Below are positions 33,770-42,685 of a DNA stretch of 64,000 bases, in pieces. Source of the stretch: CAZJHX01 sp964545715 (GTDB taxonomy: Bacteria; Myxococcota_A; UBA9042; GCA-2863065); contig CAZJHX010000006.1 of NCBI GenBank assembly GCA_964545715.1, positions 62,001 to 126,000 of the forward strand, given 5' to 3'. Below the pieces are notes generated by a model. It searched no databases. It saw only the letters and a list, made by a program, of their open reading frames with translations, and was not told the origin of the DNA. The position numbers and the translations under genes were made by a program. Position 1 is the stretch's first letter; every line of letters starts with the position of its first letter.

Positions 33770-35525
33770 CCATCTTCTCCAAGGTGCTTTGACGTACTGC
33801 GGCCCACGCATGCGTGTGTCGCGAGAGATTCTCGGTGCGATCGACTCGCACCACGGTGACTGTGACGGCGTCGCGCTCCAGGTCGGCGGCGACCGTTCGT
33901 CGCAGCTCCTCCAGCGTCCCCACCTCGGTGACGCGGGCGCCGGCGGCGCGGCACAGCCCGACCAGATCGGCCTGCTGCGGTGTCAAAAACGCGCGCTCGA
34001 AGACGGCCTCGTGCGCCGCGATGGGCAGCAGTTCGAAGATGCCGCCTCCTCCGTTGTCGATGACCACGATGCTGAGCCGAGCTCCCAGCTGAGCGGCAGC
34101 GCGCACTGAGCCGATGTCGTGCAGCAGCGCCAGGTCGCCCGTGAGCAGCAGCGTCGGTCCGCCCGTCCAGGCCAGCGACTCACCGCATGCGGTGGCGACC
34201 GTGCCGTCGATGCCGTTGGCGCCGCGACTCACAAACACCTGGATGTCGCGGTGCAGCGGCGGCGCGAAGCTGTCCAGGTCGCGGATGGGCATGCTGTTGG
34301 ACACGTGCAGCGCGGCGCCCTCGGGCAGGCACTCCACGATGGTGCGCGCCACCGCGCCCTCCCAGGTACCCGCGGCGGTCGTGTCATCCAGCGCCTGACG
34401 CGCCGCCTGGTCCGCGCGGGTCCACAGCGCCCGCCACGCGGCGTCGGTTTCCAGCTTTGGGAGCGCGGCGCCGACGGCATCACAAAACGCGCCGGCGGGC
34501 GCCACGACCACCTGAGCCGCGAGGTGATCGGGGTCGTGATGCCAGCCGTCCGCGTCCACGAGAATCGTGCGCCCGGACGCGTGTTTGCGCAGCCAGGCGT
34601 TGACGGCCGCCGAGATCGGCGCCTGGCCGAATCGCAACACGAGCGTGGGTGCCAGGGACGCGCCGATCTCGTCCGCTCTCAGCAGCGCATCCGCTGTGGC
34701 CACCACGCCCTCGGCGGCGCGCGAGAAGCGCAGGTTGGACGCGGGCTCCGCCAGCACCGGCCAGCCGAGTCGAGTCGCCAGCCGGCTGACAGACCGCGCA
34801 AACGCGCGCCCGGTCTCGGCATCCGGGGTCGGTCGAGGCCCGCACACGATGACGCCGCGCGGGTGGCTCGACAGCTGAGCCGCCAGCACCCCGGCTTGCG
34901 CCGCAGTGACCGCCGAGACTCCATGGATGACCCGGACGGGCGCGGGTCCCACCGAAGAAACGCTCTCCCCTGGGGCCCACAAAGGCTTGCGGTAGTGGAC
35001 GTTCAAGTGCACCGGCCCCGGCGGCGACGCGGTCGCTTCATGAACCGCTCGGGCGGCGATCGTCGCCACCGATCCGGCGCCCGATTCCGGGGTCGAGTCA
35101 TCGGCCGACGCCGGGGCGCCGATGTCGGCAAACCAGCGCACGTGACTGCCAAAGAGCCGCAGCTGGTCGATCGTCTGGTTTGTGCCGCAGTGATGCAGAT
35201 CCGCGGGCCGGTCGGCGGTCAGCACGATCAGCGGTAACCGGGAGGCAGCGGCCTCGATGACCGCCGGGTAGTAGTTGGCGCCCGCCGAGCCCGAGGTACA
35301 CAGCATCGCCGCGGGAACGCCCGACGCACGAGCGAGCCCCAGCGCAACAAAGCCCGCGGTGCGCTCGTCCAGCACGACATGCAGAGTCAGCCCATCGACG
35401 GCGGCCGCGGCCACCACAAGCGGCGTGTTGCGCGACCCGGGCGAGACAACCAGGTTGTTCACGCCATTGTGAACAAGCGTTCGGATCAAGCTGTGGCCGT
35501 GGGCGGCGTTGGCGACAGCGCTCAT
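33747..35525 (-). CDS. menD: 2-succinyl-5-enolpyruvyl-6-hydroxy-3-cyclohexene-1-carboxylate synthase
   Basis: MenD is the thiamine-diphosphate enzyme joining isochorismate and 2-oxoglutarate. The 592-residue protein has LVVSPGSRNTPL, the catalytic-Glu region LDERTAGFVALGLARASG, CTSGSAGANYYPAVIEA, LTADRPADLHHCGTNQTIDQ and the ThDP-Mg motif LLLTGDLALLHDIGS...VVIDNGGGGIFELLP. The start at 35525 overlaps the menF stop (ATGA). Codons near the 5' end (LVHNGVNNLV) contain an exact copy of the operator found at the menF promoter. Confidence 0.96.
   Translation of the reverse strand: MSAVANAAHGHSLIRTLVHNGVNNLVVSPGSRNTPLVVAAAAVDGLTLHVVLDERTAGFVALGLARASGVPAAMLCTSGSAGANYYPAVIEAAASRLPLIVLTADRPADLHHCGTNQTIDQLRLFGSHVRWFADIGAPASADDSTPESGAGSVATIAARAVHEATASPPGPVHLNVHYRKPLWAPGESVSSVGPAPVRVIHGVSAVTAAQAGVLAAQLSSHPRGVIVCGPRPTPDAETGRAFARSVSRLATRLGWPVLAEPASNLRFSRAAEGVVATADALLRADEIGASLAPTLVLRFGQAPISAAVNAWLRKHASGRTILVDADGWHHDPDHLAAQVVVAPAGAFCDAVGAALPKLETDAAWRALWTRADQAARQALDDTTAAGTWEGAVARTIVECLPEGAALHVSNSMPIRDLDSFAPPLHRDIQVFVSRGANGIDGTVATACGESLAWTGGPTLLLTGDLALLHDIGSVRAAAQLGARLSIVVIDNGGGGIFELLPIAAHEAVFERAFLTPQQADLVGLCRAAGARVTEVGTLEELRRTVAADLERDAVTVTVVRVDRTENLSRHTHAWAAVRQSTLEKMDVGLAQS
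35455..35476. promoter_or_regulatory. Second operator copy inside menD
   Basis: TTGTTCAC, six bases, GTGAACAA: identical arms and spacing to the site at 36849-36870, 1394 bp away centre to centre. It lies about 50 nt into the menD coding sequence. It could support looping repression or act as a roadblock. Confidence 0.65.
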
Positions 35526-36838
35526 GAGGCGGGCGCCTCCCGATACTGCAGTGCTGCGGCCGCGGTCTTGAGCTTCAGAGTCGTCTCGTCCCACTCGGCC
35601 TCAGCGTCGGACGCGCTGACGATGCCGGCCCCGGCGTAGGCTGTCGCGTGGTCGCCGTGCAGCGTCGCGGAGCGTATCGCGACGGCCAGCACCCCCGAGC
35701 CGTCCGAGCCGACCCAGCCGATGGGGCCGGCGTACCAGCCGCGATCGAGGGCCTCGTGCTGCTCCAACCACCGGGCCGCCTCGGCGCGCGGCCAGCCACC
35801 GACGGCGGGGGTCGGGTGCAGGCGCCCCGCCAGACTGAGCAGCGGTATCGGCCCGCAGGCATCGGCGCGCAGCCGGCCCTGAAAGTTGGTCACCAGGTGC
35901 TGAACATGAGGCAGACGGACGAGGCGCGGCAGGTCATCGACCGCCAACGTCTCACAAACCGGCGCCAGGGCGGTCCGGATGGCCTCCGTGACCACCGCCT
36001 GCTCGGCGCGGTCCTTGGCGCTGGCGATCAGCGCGTCCCCCAGCGCCTGGTCCGTGGGTCCATCCTGCCCGCGCGCGGCGGTGCCGGCGACGGCGTGGGT
36101 AGCGATTCGCCCGTCTCCGTGGACACGGATCAACGTCTCGGGCGATGCCCCCAAAAACGCCCGACCGGCGCGGGTCTGGACGCAGAAGCAGTAGGCCCCG
36201 GGATGCTGACGGCGCAGCGCCCGCACCGTGCCGATGGGGTCGAAGCGGCGCCCTTGCGGCGCGGTGACACGAGACGCCCGCGCAAGAACCACTTTTTCCA
36301 GCCGTCCGGCCTCGATGGCGGCGCGCGCGCGAGTGACGCGGGCGTGCCACGAGCCGGCGTCCTCACCCGGTGCGGGCGCCCTGGACAGCTGCCGGCGAGC
36401 CGGCGGCGGGGGGCCGTTGGTCGCGGGCACATTCATCACCATGCGCGGCAGCTCGCCCGGCCGCGCAACCGCGATGATGCGGGGCACGATCACCTGCGCG
36501 GTGGGCGGTCCGGCATCGCTCTCGGCGCCGTCGGCAAACGCAAACGACGTGAAGGCCAACGGAATGCTCGAATCCAGTTCGTTGAACTGTGAACAGAAAG
36601 CCTCGGCGTCGGCGAAGCGGTTGGGACCATGCGCCGACCAGCGCGCGACGACCCCAAGCGCGGCGAAACAGAGTCCGGTGGTGCCGTCGTACCACGCAAT
36701 GCGGGTATCACCGCTGCGAGGCAGCGCATCCAGCAGGTCCCAGGGATCGCGCGGCGCCCCCTCCAGAGGGACTCGAACCAGGCGCGCCGCAGGTCGATCG
36801 GCGACGATGGAATGGGTAACGTCCACTCCGTGCTCCAC
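35522..36838 (-). CDS. menF: Isochorismate synthase
   Basis: MenF converts chorismate to isochorismate, committing it to menaquinone. A chorismate-binding-family protein of about 438 residues: LEKVVLARASRV, FLGASPETLIRV, HAVAGTAARGQDG, LHPTPAVGGWPRAEA, WYAGPIGWVGSDGSGVLAVAIRSA and YAGAGIVSASDAEAEWDET in order near the C-terminus. The start is uncertain. GTG 36856 lies inside the operator; GTG 36838 fits the promoter geometry seen elsewhere (7 nt after a -10-like CAATGT); GTG 36826 has a GGAG upstream. It opens an eight-gene operon, transcribed away from the GbsR-like regulator. Confidence 0.93.
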   Translation of the reverse strand: MEHGVDVTHSIVADRPAARLVRVPLEGAPRDPWDLLDALPRSGDTRIAWYDGTTGLCFAALGVVARWSAHGPNRFADAEAFCSQFNELDSSIPLAFTSFAFADGAESDAGPPTAQVIVPRIIAVARPGELPRMVMNVPATNGPPPPARRQLSRAPAPGEDAGSWHARVTRARAAIEAGRLEKVVLARASRVTAPQGRRFDPIGTVRALRRQHPGAYCFCVQTRAGRAFLGASPETLIRVHGDGRIATHAVAGTAARGQDGPTDQALGDALIASAKDRAEQAVVTEAIRTALAPVCETLAVDDLPRLVRLPHVQHLVTNFQGRLRADACGPIPLLSLAGRLHPTPAVGGWPRAEAARWLEQHEALDRGWYAGPIGWVGSDGSGVLAVAIRSATLHGDHATAYAGAGIVSASDAEAEWDETTLKLKTAAAALQYREAPAS

Positions 36839-36848
36839 ACGGCATACA

Positions 36849-36870
36849 TTGTTCACGACACTGTGAACAA
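36849..36870. promoter_or_regulatory. Operator at the menF promoter, beside the regulator gene
   Basis: Perfect inverted repeat TTGTTCAC-N6-GTGAACAA. On the menF side it fills the spacer between TTGAGT (36875-36870) and a weak -10-like CAATGT (36851-36846), so a bound dimer would block the promoter. It lies 48 nt before the regulator ATG, suggesting autoregulation too. Confidence 0.75.
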
Positions 36871-36917
36871 CTCAATGGAGATATAGCAGTGGGACCCGCC
36901 GTCGGCAAGAGTGTGAT

Positions 36918-37490
36918 ATGGATTTCTACGTGGATTCACGCGGACAAGATCGGCTGACCCGGCGCGTTTTGAAGGTGTGCGAGGCCGTCGGCGGCTTCAT
37001 TGAGTACTGGGGCTTCAAGGCGATACACGGGCGGGTCTGGTGCCTGCTGGCGCTGCGTCGCGATCCGCTGAACCAGATCGAGATCGCCGACATCTTTGGC
37101 GTCAGCCGCTCTCTGATCAGCGGCGCCGTGTCGGACCTGGTGGGCTATGGATTGGTCCGCCCCATCTCCGACCACCGCAACGCGCCGTACGAAGCGGTGC
37201 TGGATGTCTGGCCCACCATCTCGGACATTCTGCGCACGCGGGAGTGGATGCTGCTGGAGTCCGCGCGCAACGCCATCGAGGCCGCTATCGAGGAGGCCGA
37301 GATCTCAGACGTCGGCGAGGACGACCTGCCGTATCTAGTCGACCGGCTGCGGCTGCTGCTGACCATGACCGAGCTGGCCCAGGTGCTGTGCAAGATGCTG
37401 ATCGCCATTCGCATGCCCACGTCACTTGAGAGCGCCGGCGATTGGGTGAAGCGAGCCGCGTTGCTGGTCCGCAGCCTGCGCAGAGGCTGA
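36918..37490 (+). CDS. GbsR/MarR-like transcriptional regulator
   Basis: 190 residues with a winged helix: GFKAIHGRVWCLLALRRDPLNQIEIADIFGVSRSLISGAVSDLVGYGLVR, whose recognition helix is around VSRSLISGAVSDL, then a wing with SDHRNAPYEAV and a long C-terminal helical dimerisation arm. This is the GbsR-type branch of MarR regulators (known members respond to choline or osmotic stress). It is divergent from the men operon, with the perfect inverted repeat between them, so it is the obvious candidate repressor of menaquinone synthesis. The signal it senses is unknown. Confidence 0.87.
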   Translation: MDFYVDSRGQDRLTRRVLKVCEAVGGFIEYWGFKAIHGRVWCLLALRRDPLNQIEIADIFGVSRSLISGAVSDLVGYGLVRPISDHRNAPYEAVLDVWPTISDILRTREWMLLESARNAIEAAIEEAEISDVGEDDLPYLVDRLRLLLTMTELAQVLCKMLIAIRMPTSLESAGDWVKRAALLVRSLRRG

Positions 37491-37493
37491 TCG

Positions 37494-39797
37494 CTAAGAG
37501 TCCAAAGTGATGCCGTAGCGATCGGCCACGCCACGCTGCACCGCAACCACCTCTTCCAAACCCGCCTCCGCCGCCAGGGACGGCCAGATGATCGGTCCGG
37601 GCCAGGTGGCCGTCGCCTTGGTCAAGGCCGCGTGAACAGCCGCCAGCTCCGTCTTCTCAGCCACAGCCAGGTACGCGTAGAGGCCGCGCTGCTTGGCCCC
37701 GGCCGGGCTCGTCAGCTCATAATGGGCGCCGCTGACCAGCTGTAGGGCCGCCCCCGGCACGACCGCCTGGCGCAGCGCCTCCCAGGCCTCGTCGCCCGGA
37801 TAGATGCCGTCGACCGAGAACATGCGGTAGCCGCCGCTCTGCAGCACGCCCACGACCTCGAACAGAGGCACGAACGTGGCCCGCGCATCCGGATCCTCCG
37901 GCGGCGGATTGATCGGCGTAGCGTCAAACACGACGGCGTCATGGTAGCGCGACGGCGCGGTGGGCTTGTCCATCTCCAGCACCCGCGCAGTCACCGGGCC
38001 CGTGCGCAGCGCCACCATGTCGCTGGAGGCGCCGTCAGTCCCTCGAAAGCGCACGCGGACCGGGCCCCAGGCCTCCTCGAACGGCCCCTCGCCATCGGCC
38101 TGAAAGCCGACCAGCGCCGCGGACTGGCGAACCGCATCCCAGCGCCCCAGCAGCGTCCCGACCACCATGCGATCCCAGTCCCAGCTGCCGGACTCGCCCT
38201 CGCCCTGCTCGACAAGCAGGTCCAAATGGGCCATCGAGTCCTCGAGCGCGTCCATCTCGAAGAGGATGCCTGCCAGGGTCAGCCGCGTGTTGATCGCGGT
38301 GGGTACGGCCGCCAGGATCTGCTCCAGATGCTGGCGGGCCGCCGGACGCTCGCCGCGCTCACGCCGCACCTGGGCGCCGAAGTAGTGCGCCTGGTGCACG
38401 ATCTCCGGATCCTCCGCGTGTGTCAGCGCGTGCTCGACCAGGCGCAGCAGATCGTCGGAGCGGCCGTCCTGGGTCAGAATCTGGCCCAGCAGGATGAACG
38501 TATCCGCGCCCGCATCGCGCTCGCTGCGCCACTGTGCGACCACGTCAGCGGCGTCGTCCAGACGTCCAAGGGCCTGCAGCGCGCTGCCGTGCATGATCAC
38601 CAACCCCTCGTGATCGGGCCACTGCTCTCGCGCGGCCAGCACCCGCTCCAGATCGGTCTCGGGGTCGTCGCTCATCATGTCCAGCATGGCATCGACGTCG
38701 TCGGGCACCTCAAACGCGTGCTCGGCGGCGTTGGCGTCGATATCGGCGCTCAGCGCTGCCAGAGCCTCGGCGGCGCCATCAGCCGTCCGCAGCTGCTCCA
38801 GCAGGGCCGTCGCGTCCGTCACACACTGCCGTGCAGTTGCCGGTCGCCGACGCCGCACCGCCAGCGTCCCGCGGCGCAGCGCGGTATCGAAGGCCCAGCG
38901 CACCACGCCGTTGCTGACCATGCGCCGCTGCAGATCGGCGATCTGAGCATCCAGGCGCCAATCGTTGGGGATCGCCCCGGCCAGCGCCAGCGCCTCGACG
39001 CCCATCAGCCAGGACTCGTACAGCCCCATCGTCGGCCGAATCGTCTCCAGCGGCAGCACATGCTCCAGCGCCTCTTCGTGCCGCCCCACCGCCGCCAGCG
39101 CGCGCACCCAGACCAGCTCCAACCGCAGCTTCTGATGGTTGTCGGACAGGTGTGGACCGGTCTCTTGAGCGATGGCCAGCGCCTCCTCCGGACGCTCCAG
39201 CTTCAACAGCACGTCCACCAGCGCCGCAGACATATTGTGCTGCTGGCGGAAGCGGTCGCCGGCAGCACGTACCGCCGCGACCTGCTGCGTCACGAAGTCA
39301 AAGGCCTCGTCCGCGCGCCCCGCGTCCAGCAGCGCATTGGAGTACTCGGTCGAGATGCAACTGAAGCAGGGCCAGTCCGGATCGATGCGCGCCAGGCTCT
39401 CACTGGCCACCGCCAGGCGCTCCTCCGCATAACCCGGCCCATCAAACGCCGCGTAACAGGCGGCCAAATCCTGGGTCGTGCACACGCTCTGCGGACACGC
39501 CTTGTTGCCGTCGCGATGGGCGAACTCCACCAGGCTCACCGCCTCGGATAGCGCCTCGCGCGCCTGCAGGCGATGCAGCACGCGGCTCTGCAGGTGCCAG
39601 TGCCGCACAAAGATCTCCAACCACGGGTTTTTGGACGCTTTGGCCAGCGCCAGCGCCTCCGGGATCACGGAGTCGACACGTGCGTGGTCGTCGTCGCAGA
39701 CATAGCCGGGCAGCCGCGCGATCAGGCGGGCGAGGCGGATCTGGCCGGAGCCACGCAGCCCATCTTCAGCGTCGTGCACCCACTTCCAGATGTCCAC
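37494..39797 (-). CDS. TPR repeat protein
   Basis: 767 residues, no signal peptide, mostly helical pairs with TPR/TPR-like spacing (for example NALLDAGRADEAFDFVTQQ, LVDVLLKLERPEEALAIAQET, LLRLVEHALTHAEDPEIVHQAHYFGAQVRRERGERPAARQHLEQIL). The last 200 residues form a different alpha/beta domain starting near VRVRFRGTDGASSDMVALRTGPVTARV, which I do not recognise. It begins 1 nt after the stop of the HSP90-like gene, so the pair is co-translated; TPR proteins are frequent HSP90 partners in eukaryotes, which makes a co-chaperone role an attractive but unproven idea. Confidence 0.8.
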   Translation of the reverse strand: MDIWKWVHDAEDGLRGSGQIRLARLIARLPGYVCDDDHARVDSVIPEALALAKASKNPWLEIFVRHWHLQSRVLHRLQAREALSEAVSLVEFAHRDGNKACPQSVCTTQDLAACYAAFDGPGYAEERLAVASESLARIDPDWPCFSCISTEYSNALLDAGRADEAFDFVTQQVAAVRAAGDRFRQQHNMSAALVDVLLKLERPEEALAIAQETGPHLSDNHQKLRLELVWVRALAAVGRHEEALEHVLPLETIRPTMGLYESWLMGVEALALAGAIPNDWRLDAQIADLQRRMVSNGVVRWAFDTALRRGTLAVRRRRPATARQCVTDATALLEQLRTADGAAEALAALSADIDANAAEHAFEVPDDVDAMLDMMSDDPETDLERVLAAREQWPDHEGLVIMHGSALQALGRLDDAADVVAQWRSERDAGADTFILLGQILTQDGRSDDLLRLVEHALTHAEDPEIVHQAHYFGAQVRRERGERPAARQHLEQILAAVPTAINTRLTLAGILFEMDALEDSMAHLDLLVEQGEGESGSWDWDRMVVGTLLGRWDAVRQSAALVGFQADGEGPFEEAWGPVRVRFRGTDGASSDMVALRTGPVTARVLEMDKPTAPSRYHDAVVFDATPINPPPEDPDARATFVPLFEVVGVLQSGGYRMFSVDGIYPGDEAWEALRQAVVPGAALQLVSGAHYELTSPAGAKQRGLYAYLAVAEKTELAAVHAALTKATATWPGPIIWPSLAAEAGLEEVVAVQRGVADRYGITLDS

Positions 39798-39798
39798 G

Positions 39799-41628
39799 TC
39801 AGCCGCCCTCCTCGCTCAAGCCCATCAGCGTGCTGAGGGCGCCGCTCATGGCGTCGAGGGTGGCGTTCATGTCCAGCTCAAGCGCCTCGTCCGTCCGCGA
39901 CGACATCAACTCAGCCAGCGACCGGATCAGCGCAGCGGCCTGTGTGCGGATCGGCTCAGGCGCGGTCGGCAGGGCTGCCACCGCCGGGCACCCGACGTTG
40001 ACGTACAGCCGCGCCTCCACGGCGCCATCGATGCCCGCGGTGTGCAGACGCACGAGGCTGAGCACGCCCTGCGACATGCGCTTGTCTGCACCATCCTGCT
40101 CCACCCGACGCTTCAGCGCCGCGTCCCGGTTGGGCACCAGGACCGCCGGCAGCGTCGTCGGCTCGAAGCGGGTCAGCACAACCGCGCGTCGCGGCGAGCT
40201 CAGCAGCGACAGCAGCGACGCGCGATCCGCCTCGGCGAGCATGGCCGCCGGAAAGAGCTGCTTGTTGCCCTCCTCGGTGCCCAGCTGCACAACCGTGCCG
40301 CCGACCTTCTCGCCGTACGCGTGACAGAACGGCAACGCGGCATATCGCGTGCCCGTCACCACCGGAACGCGCAGCGCGCGAAACAGCACCTCCTCGTAGC
40401 CGCCCTGCTCGCCCAGCGACACGTGGATCCGACCGTCGCTGCGCTCGCGGATCGCGTCCACCGTCAGCTCGCCCTCGGAGGTCGGCACGCGCAGCTCCTC
40501 GGCCAGCAGCCCGAACAGCCGATCGTCGCACAGCGCCGCCCCCAGAAGCTGCTCGCTGTGACGCGTCAAGATCCGCCGCCACGCCGCCGGCTGGTCCCGC
40601 GAGATCGCCGCCAGCCCCTCGATCAGCGCCTCCCGGATCTGGTCGATGGCCGACAGAAACGGCACGTCCTGCAGCAGGTCCTCACGACTGGCGGTCGGCG
40701 TCAGGTGCGCAGACTCGATCACGCCACCGACAAAGCCCGCCCAGGTCGGCACCAGCTCGCGCGCGTCGTCGCTGACCAGCATGCCCCGCACGTATACGGA
40801 CACGTTGCGCTGGTCCGACGTCCCAAAGGTCCAGCCATCTTGAATCCACAGCACACCACGCACGCCGTTGTCGCCTTTGGGCACCAACTCGATCGTGCAC
40901 ACGGGCTCGAACAGCCCCTCATATCGCGACGCGAAGCTCAGCAGGTCGCGACGCCGCTTGACCACGCTGGACACGGGCTCGCGCCACGGCGGGTCCACGT
41001 TCACACGCCCATGACCCTTCATCTGGATGTCCACGGGCAGCAGCCCGCAGTACTTCTCCAGCAGGCTGAACGTGATCTCGTCATCCGCGAGCTCGCTGGC
41101 GTCGTCGTTGAGGTGCAAAACGACCTTCGTCCCCGTCGCGCGCGGCTCGATCTCCGCCAGGCGGAAGCGCTCGCCCCCCCGACTGGCGAACACCCAGCCC
41201 AGGTCCGGCGTCTGGTACGAGGTCGTGAACAGCTCGACCTTCTCGCTGACGAAATACGCCGACAAGAAGCCAAGGCCAAACGCCCCGATCAGCGCCTGCG
41301 GCCCCTCGCCCTCCTCGGCTCGCCTCAGGTGTCCGGTATACCCGCGCCCCACGGTGGCCAGGTACTCGATCAGCTCCTCGCGTGTCAGCCCGGCGCCGTT
41401 GTCCTCGATCGAGAGCGTCCCCGCGTCGGTGTCGACCGCGACGGTGATCTGCGCCTCGAAGTCGTCGTCGGTCTCCATGCGCCGTCGCGTGCACGAGTCG
41501 TGCGCGTTCTGGACCAGCTCGCGGAGCACCACCCGCCGTGTGGAGTACAGATGGTCGCCCAGAACCCGCATCAGCCCGCTCAGGTCGACCTGTGTTTTGA
41601 GGATCTCCGGGGTGACCTCGTCGCTCAT
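39799..41628 (-). CDS. HSP90-family chaperone (divergent, HtpG-like)
   Basis: 609 residues. The GHKL ATPase domain is complete: ELVQNAHDS (Glu38, Asn41), IEDNGAG (Asp76) and LIGAFGLGFLSAYFVSEKV (115-129). The middle domain (GVLWIQDGWTFGTSDQRNVSVYVRGMLVSDDARELVPTWAGFVGGVIESAHLTPTASREDLLQD) contains the catalytic Arg-type loop. It differs from classical HtpG in the first helices and is closer to the shorter 'HSP90 family protein' of actinobacteria and myxobacteria. It lies between holA (7 nt upstream) and the TPR gene (1 nt downstream). Confidence 0.88.
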   Translation of the reverse strand: MSDEVTPEILKTQVDLSGLMRVLGDHLYSTRRVVLRELVQNAHDSCTRRRMETDDDFEAQITVAVDTDAGTLSIEDNGAGLTREELIEYLATVGRGYTGHLRRAEEGEGPQALIGAFGLGFLSAYFVSEKVELFTTSYQTPDLGWVFASRGGERFRLAEIEPRATGTKVVLHLNDDASELADDEITFSLLEKYCGLLPVDIQMKGHGRVNVDPPWREPVSSVVKRRRDLLSFASRYEGLFEPVCTIELVPKGDNGVRGVLWIQDGWTFGTSDQRNVSVYVRGMLVSDDARELVPTWAGFVGGVIESAHLTPTASREDLLQDVPFLSAIDQIREALIEGLAAISRDQPAAWRRILTRHSEQLLGAALCDDRLFGLLAEELRVPTSEGELTVDAIRERSDGRIHVSLGEQGGYEEVLFRALRVPVVTGTRYAALPFCHAYGEKVGGTVVQLGTEEGNKQLFPAAMLAEADRASLLSLLSSPRRAVVLTRFEPTTLPAVLVPNRDAALKRRVEQDGADKRMSQGVLSLVRLHTAGIDGAVEARLYVNVGCPAVAALPTAPEPIRTQAAALIRSLAELMSSRTDEALELDMNATLDAMSGALSTLMGLSEEGG

Positions 41629-41635
41629 CCGCCGG

Positions 41636-42637
41636 CTAACTCTCGACGCAGATGTCTAGCACCAGAGCCTGCATGTGGAGCCCGGCGGGCGCGCGGCTGG
41701 ACTTCAACAGCTTGTCGGTCGCGTAGACACGGTCGAGCAGGGCGGCGAACTCCGCGTTGGAGAACATGCGCGCTTGCCGCAGGAAGTCGCGCAGGAAGTA
41801 GCCGTTGACGTTGAGCTGACGGCCGACGTCGTCCTGTGACGCGCCCGAGTGCAAGGCATCCGCCGCCTGCCACAAGCGCCGCAGGTGCCGGGCGATCATG
41901 GCCAGCACGCGGATGGGCTCCTCGCGCGCGCCCAGCATCGCCTCTAGAATCCGCACGGCCTTGCCGGTCTCACGGGCACCGAGCGCGTCGGTCAGATCAA
42001 AGACGGTGTGCACGCGGGTGCGTGCGATGCATTTCTCGACGTGCTCCAGACGCACGTGTACCGCGGCGTCCGCCTCGGCCACAAACAAGATCAGCCGCTC
42101 CAGCGAGCTGTCGAGCGCCGCCAGGTCGTTGCCCACGATGTCGCCCAGCAGCCGGGCGGCGTCCATGTCGATGCGAACGTGCTTATCTCGCGCACGCTCC
42201 TGCACCCACTGCGGGATGCGGTTCTGGTACGGCGGATCCAGCTTCTTGACCCACCCGACCTTCTTGGCCTCTTTGAAGAGCTTGAGGCGCATGTTCGGAG
42301 CGCCGGTCGCCACCATGAGCAGCACGGCCGTCTCGCACGGGTCCTCGAGGTACTTGGCCAGCTCTTTGGAGTCGTCGGCCTTGATGCCCTCGATCCCGGT
42401 GAGGATCACCAGCCGGCGCGCGCCCATCATCGGAAACGTGCGGCATGCCGAAATGACGTCGGCCGCCTCGGTCTCTTTCCAGTGCAGGCGGGTCTCGTTG
42501 AAGTCGCGCGGACTGTCGACAAGCGCGGCTTCACTAATCGCAGCCACGGCCTCGCGCTTAAGCAGCTCCTCGCTGCCGTAAACGACGTATACCGGCTTCA
42601 ACTTCCCGGCTGCGAGATCGCGCTTCAGGCCTTCCAT
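41636..42637 (-). CDS. holA: DNA polymerase III delta subunit
   Basis: Delta opens the beta clamp for loading onto DNA. The 333-residue protein starts LKPVYVVYGSEELLKREAVAAI, with RRLVILTGIEGIK, the AAA+-like NDLAALDSSLERLILFV and VFDLTDALGARETGKAVRILEAML...LAMIARHLRRLWQ, the usual C-terminal collar domain. ATG 42637 is chosen because TATCGT ends 6 nt before it; the open frame extends 14 codons further but without domain content. It is followed by the HSP90-like and TPR genes. Confidence 0.93.
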   Translation of the reverse strand: MEGLKRDLAAGKLKPVYVVYGSEELLKREAVAAISEAALVDSPRDFNETRLHWKETEAADVISACRTFPMMGARRLVILTGIEGIKADDSKELAKYLEDPCETAVLLMVATGAPNMRLKLFKEAKKVGWVKKLDPPYQNRIPQWVQERARDKHVRIDMDAARLLGDIVGNDLAALDSSLERLILFVAEADAAVHVRLEHVEKCIARTRVHTVFDLTDALGARETGKAVRILEAMLGAREEPIRVLAMIARHLRRLWQAADALHSGASQDDVGRQLNVNGYFLRDFLRQARMFSNAEFAALLDRVYATDKLLKSSRAPAGLHMQALVLDICVES

Positions 42638-42643
42638 GACGCA

Positions 42644-42649
42644 ACGATA
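42644..42649 (-). promoter_or_regulatory. -10-like hexamer of holA, leaderless type
   Basis: TATCGT on the minus strand, 6 nt before the ATG at 42637, in the 48-nt gap after the phospholipase gene. The -35 is weak. Confidence 0.4.
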
Positions 42650-42685
42650 GCAGCCGGTTGACGCTGCGGCTACCGGCACACCGAC

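Noticed and set aside
36576..36590. CAGTTC-GTT-GAACTG inverted repeat inside menF
   Set aside because: Short arms, different sequence from the men operator, no second copy and lies in coding sequence.
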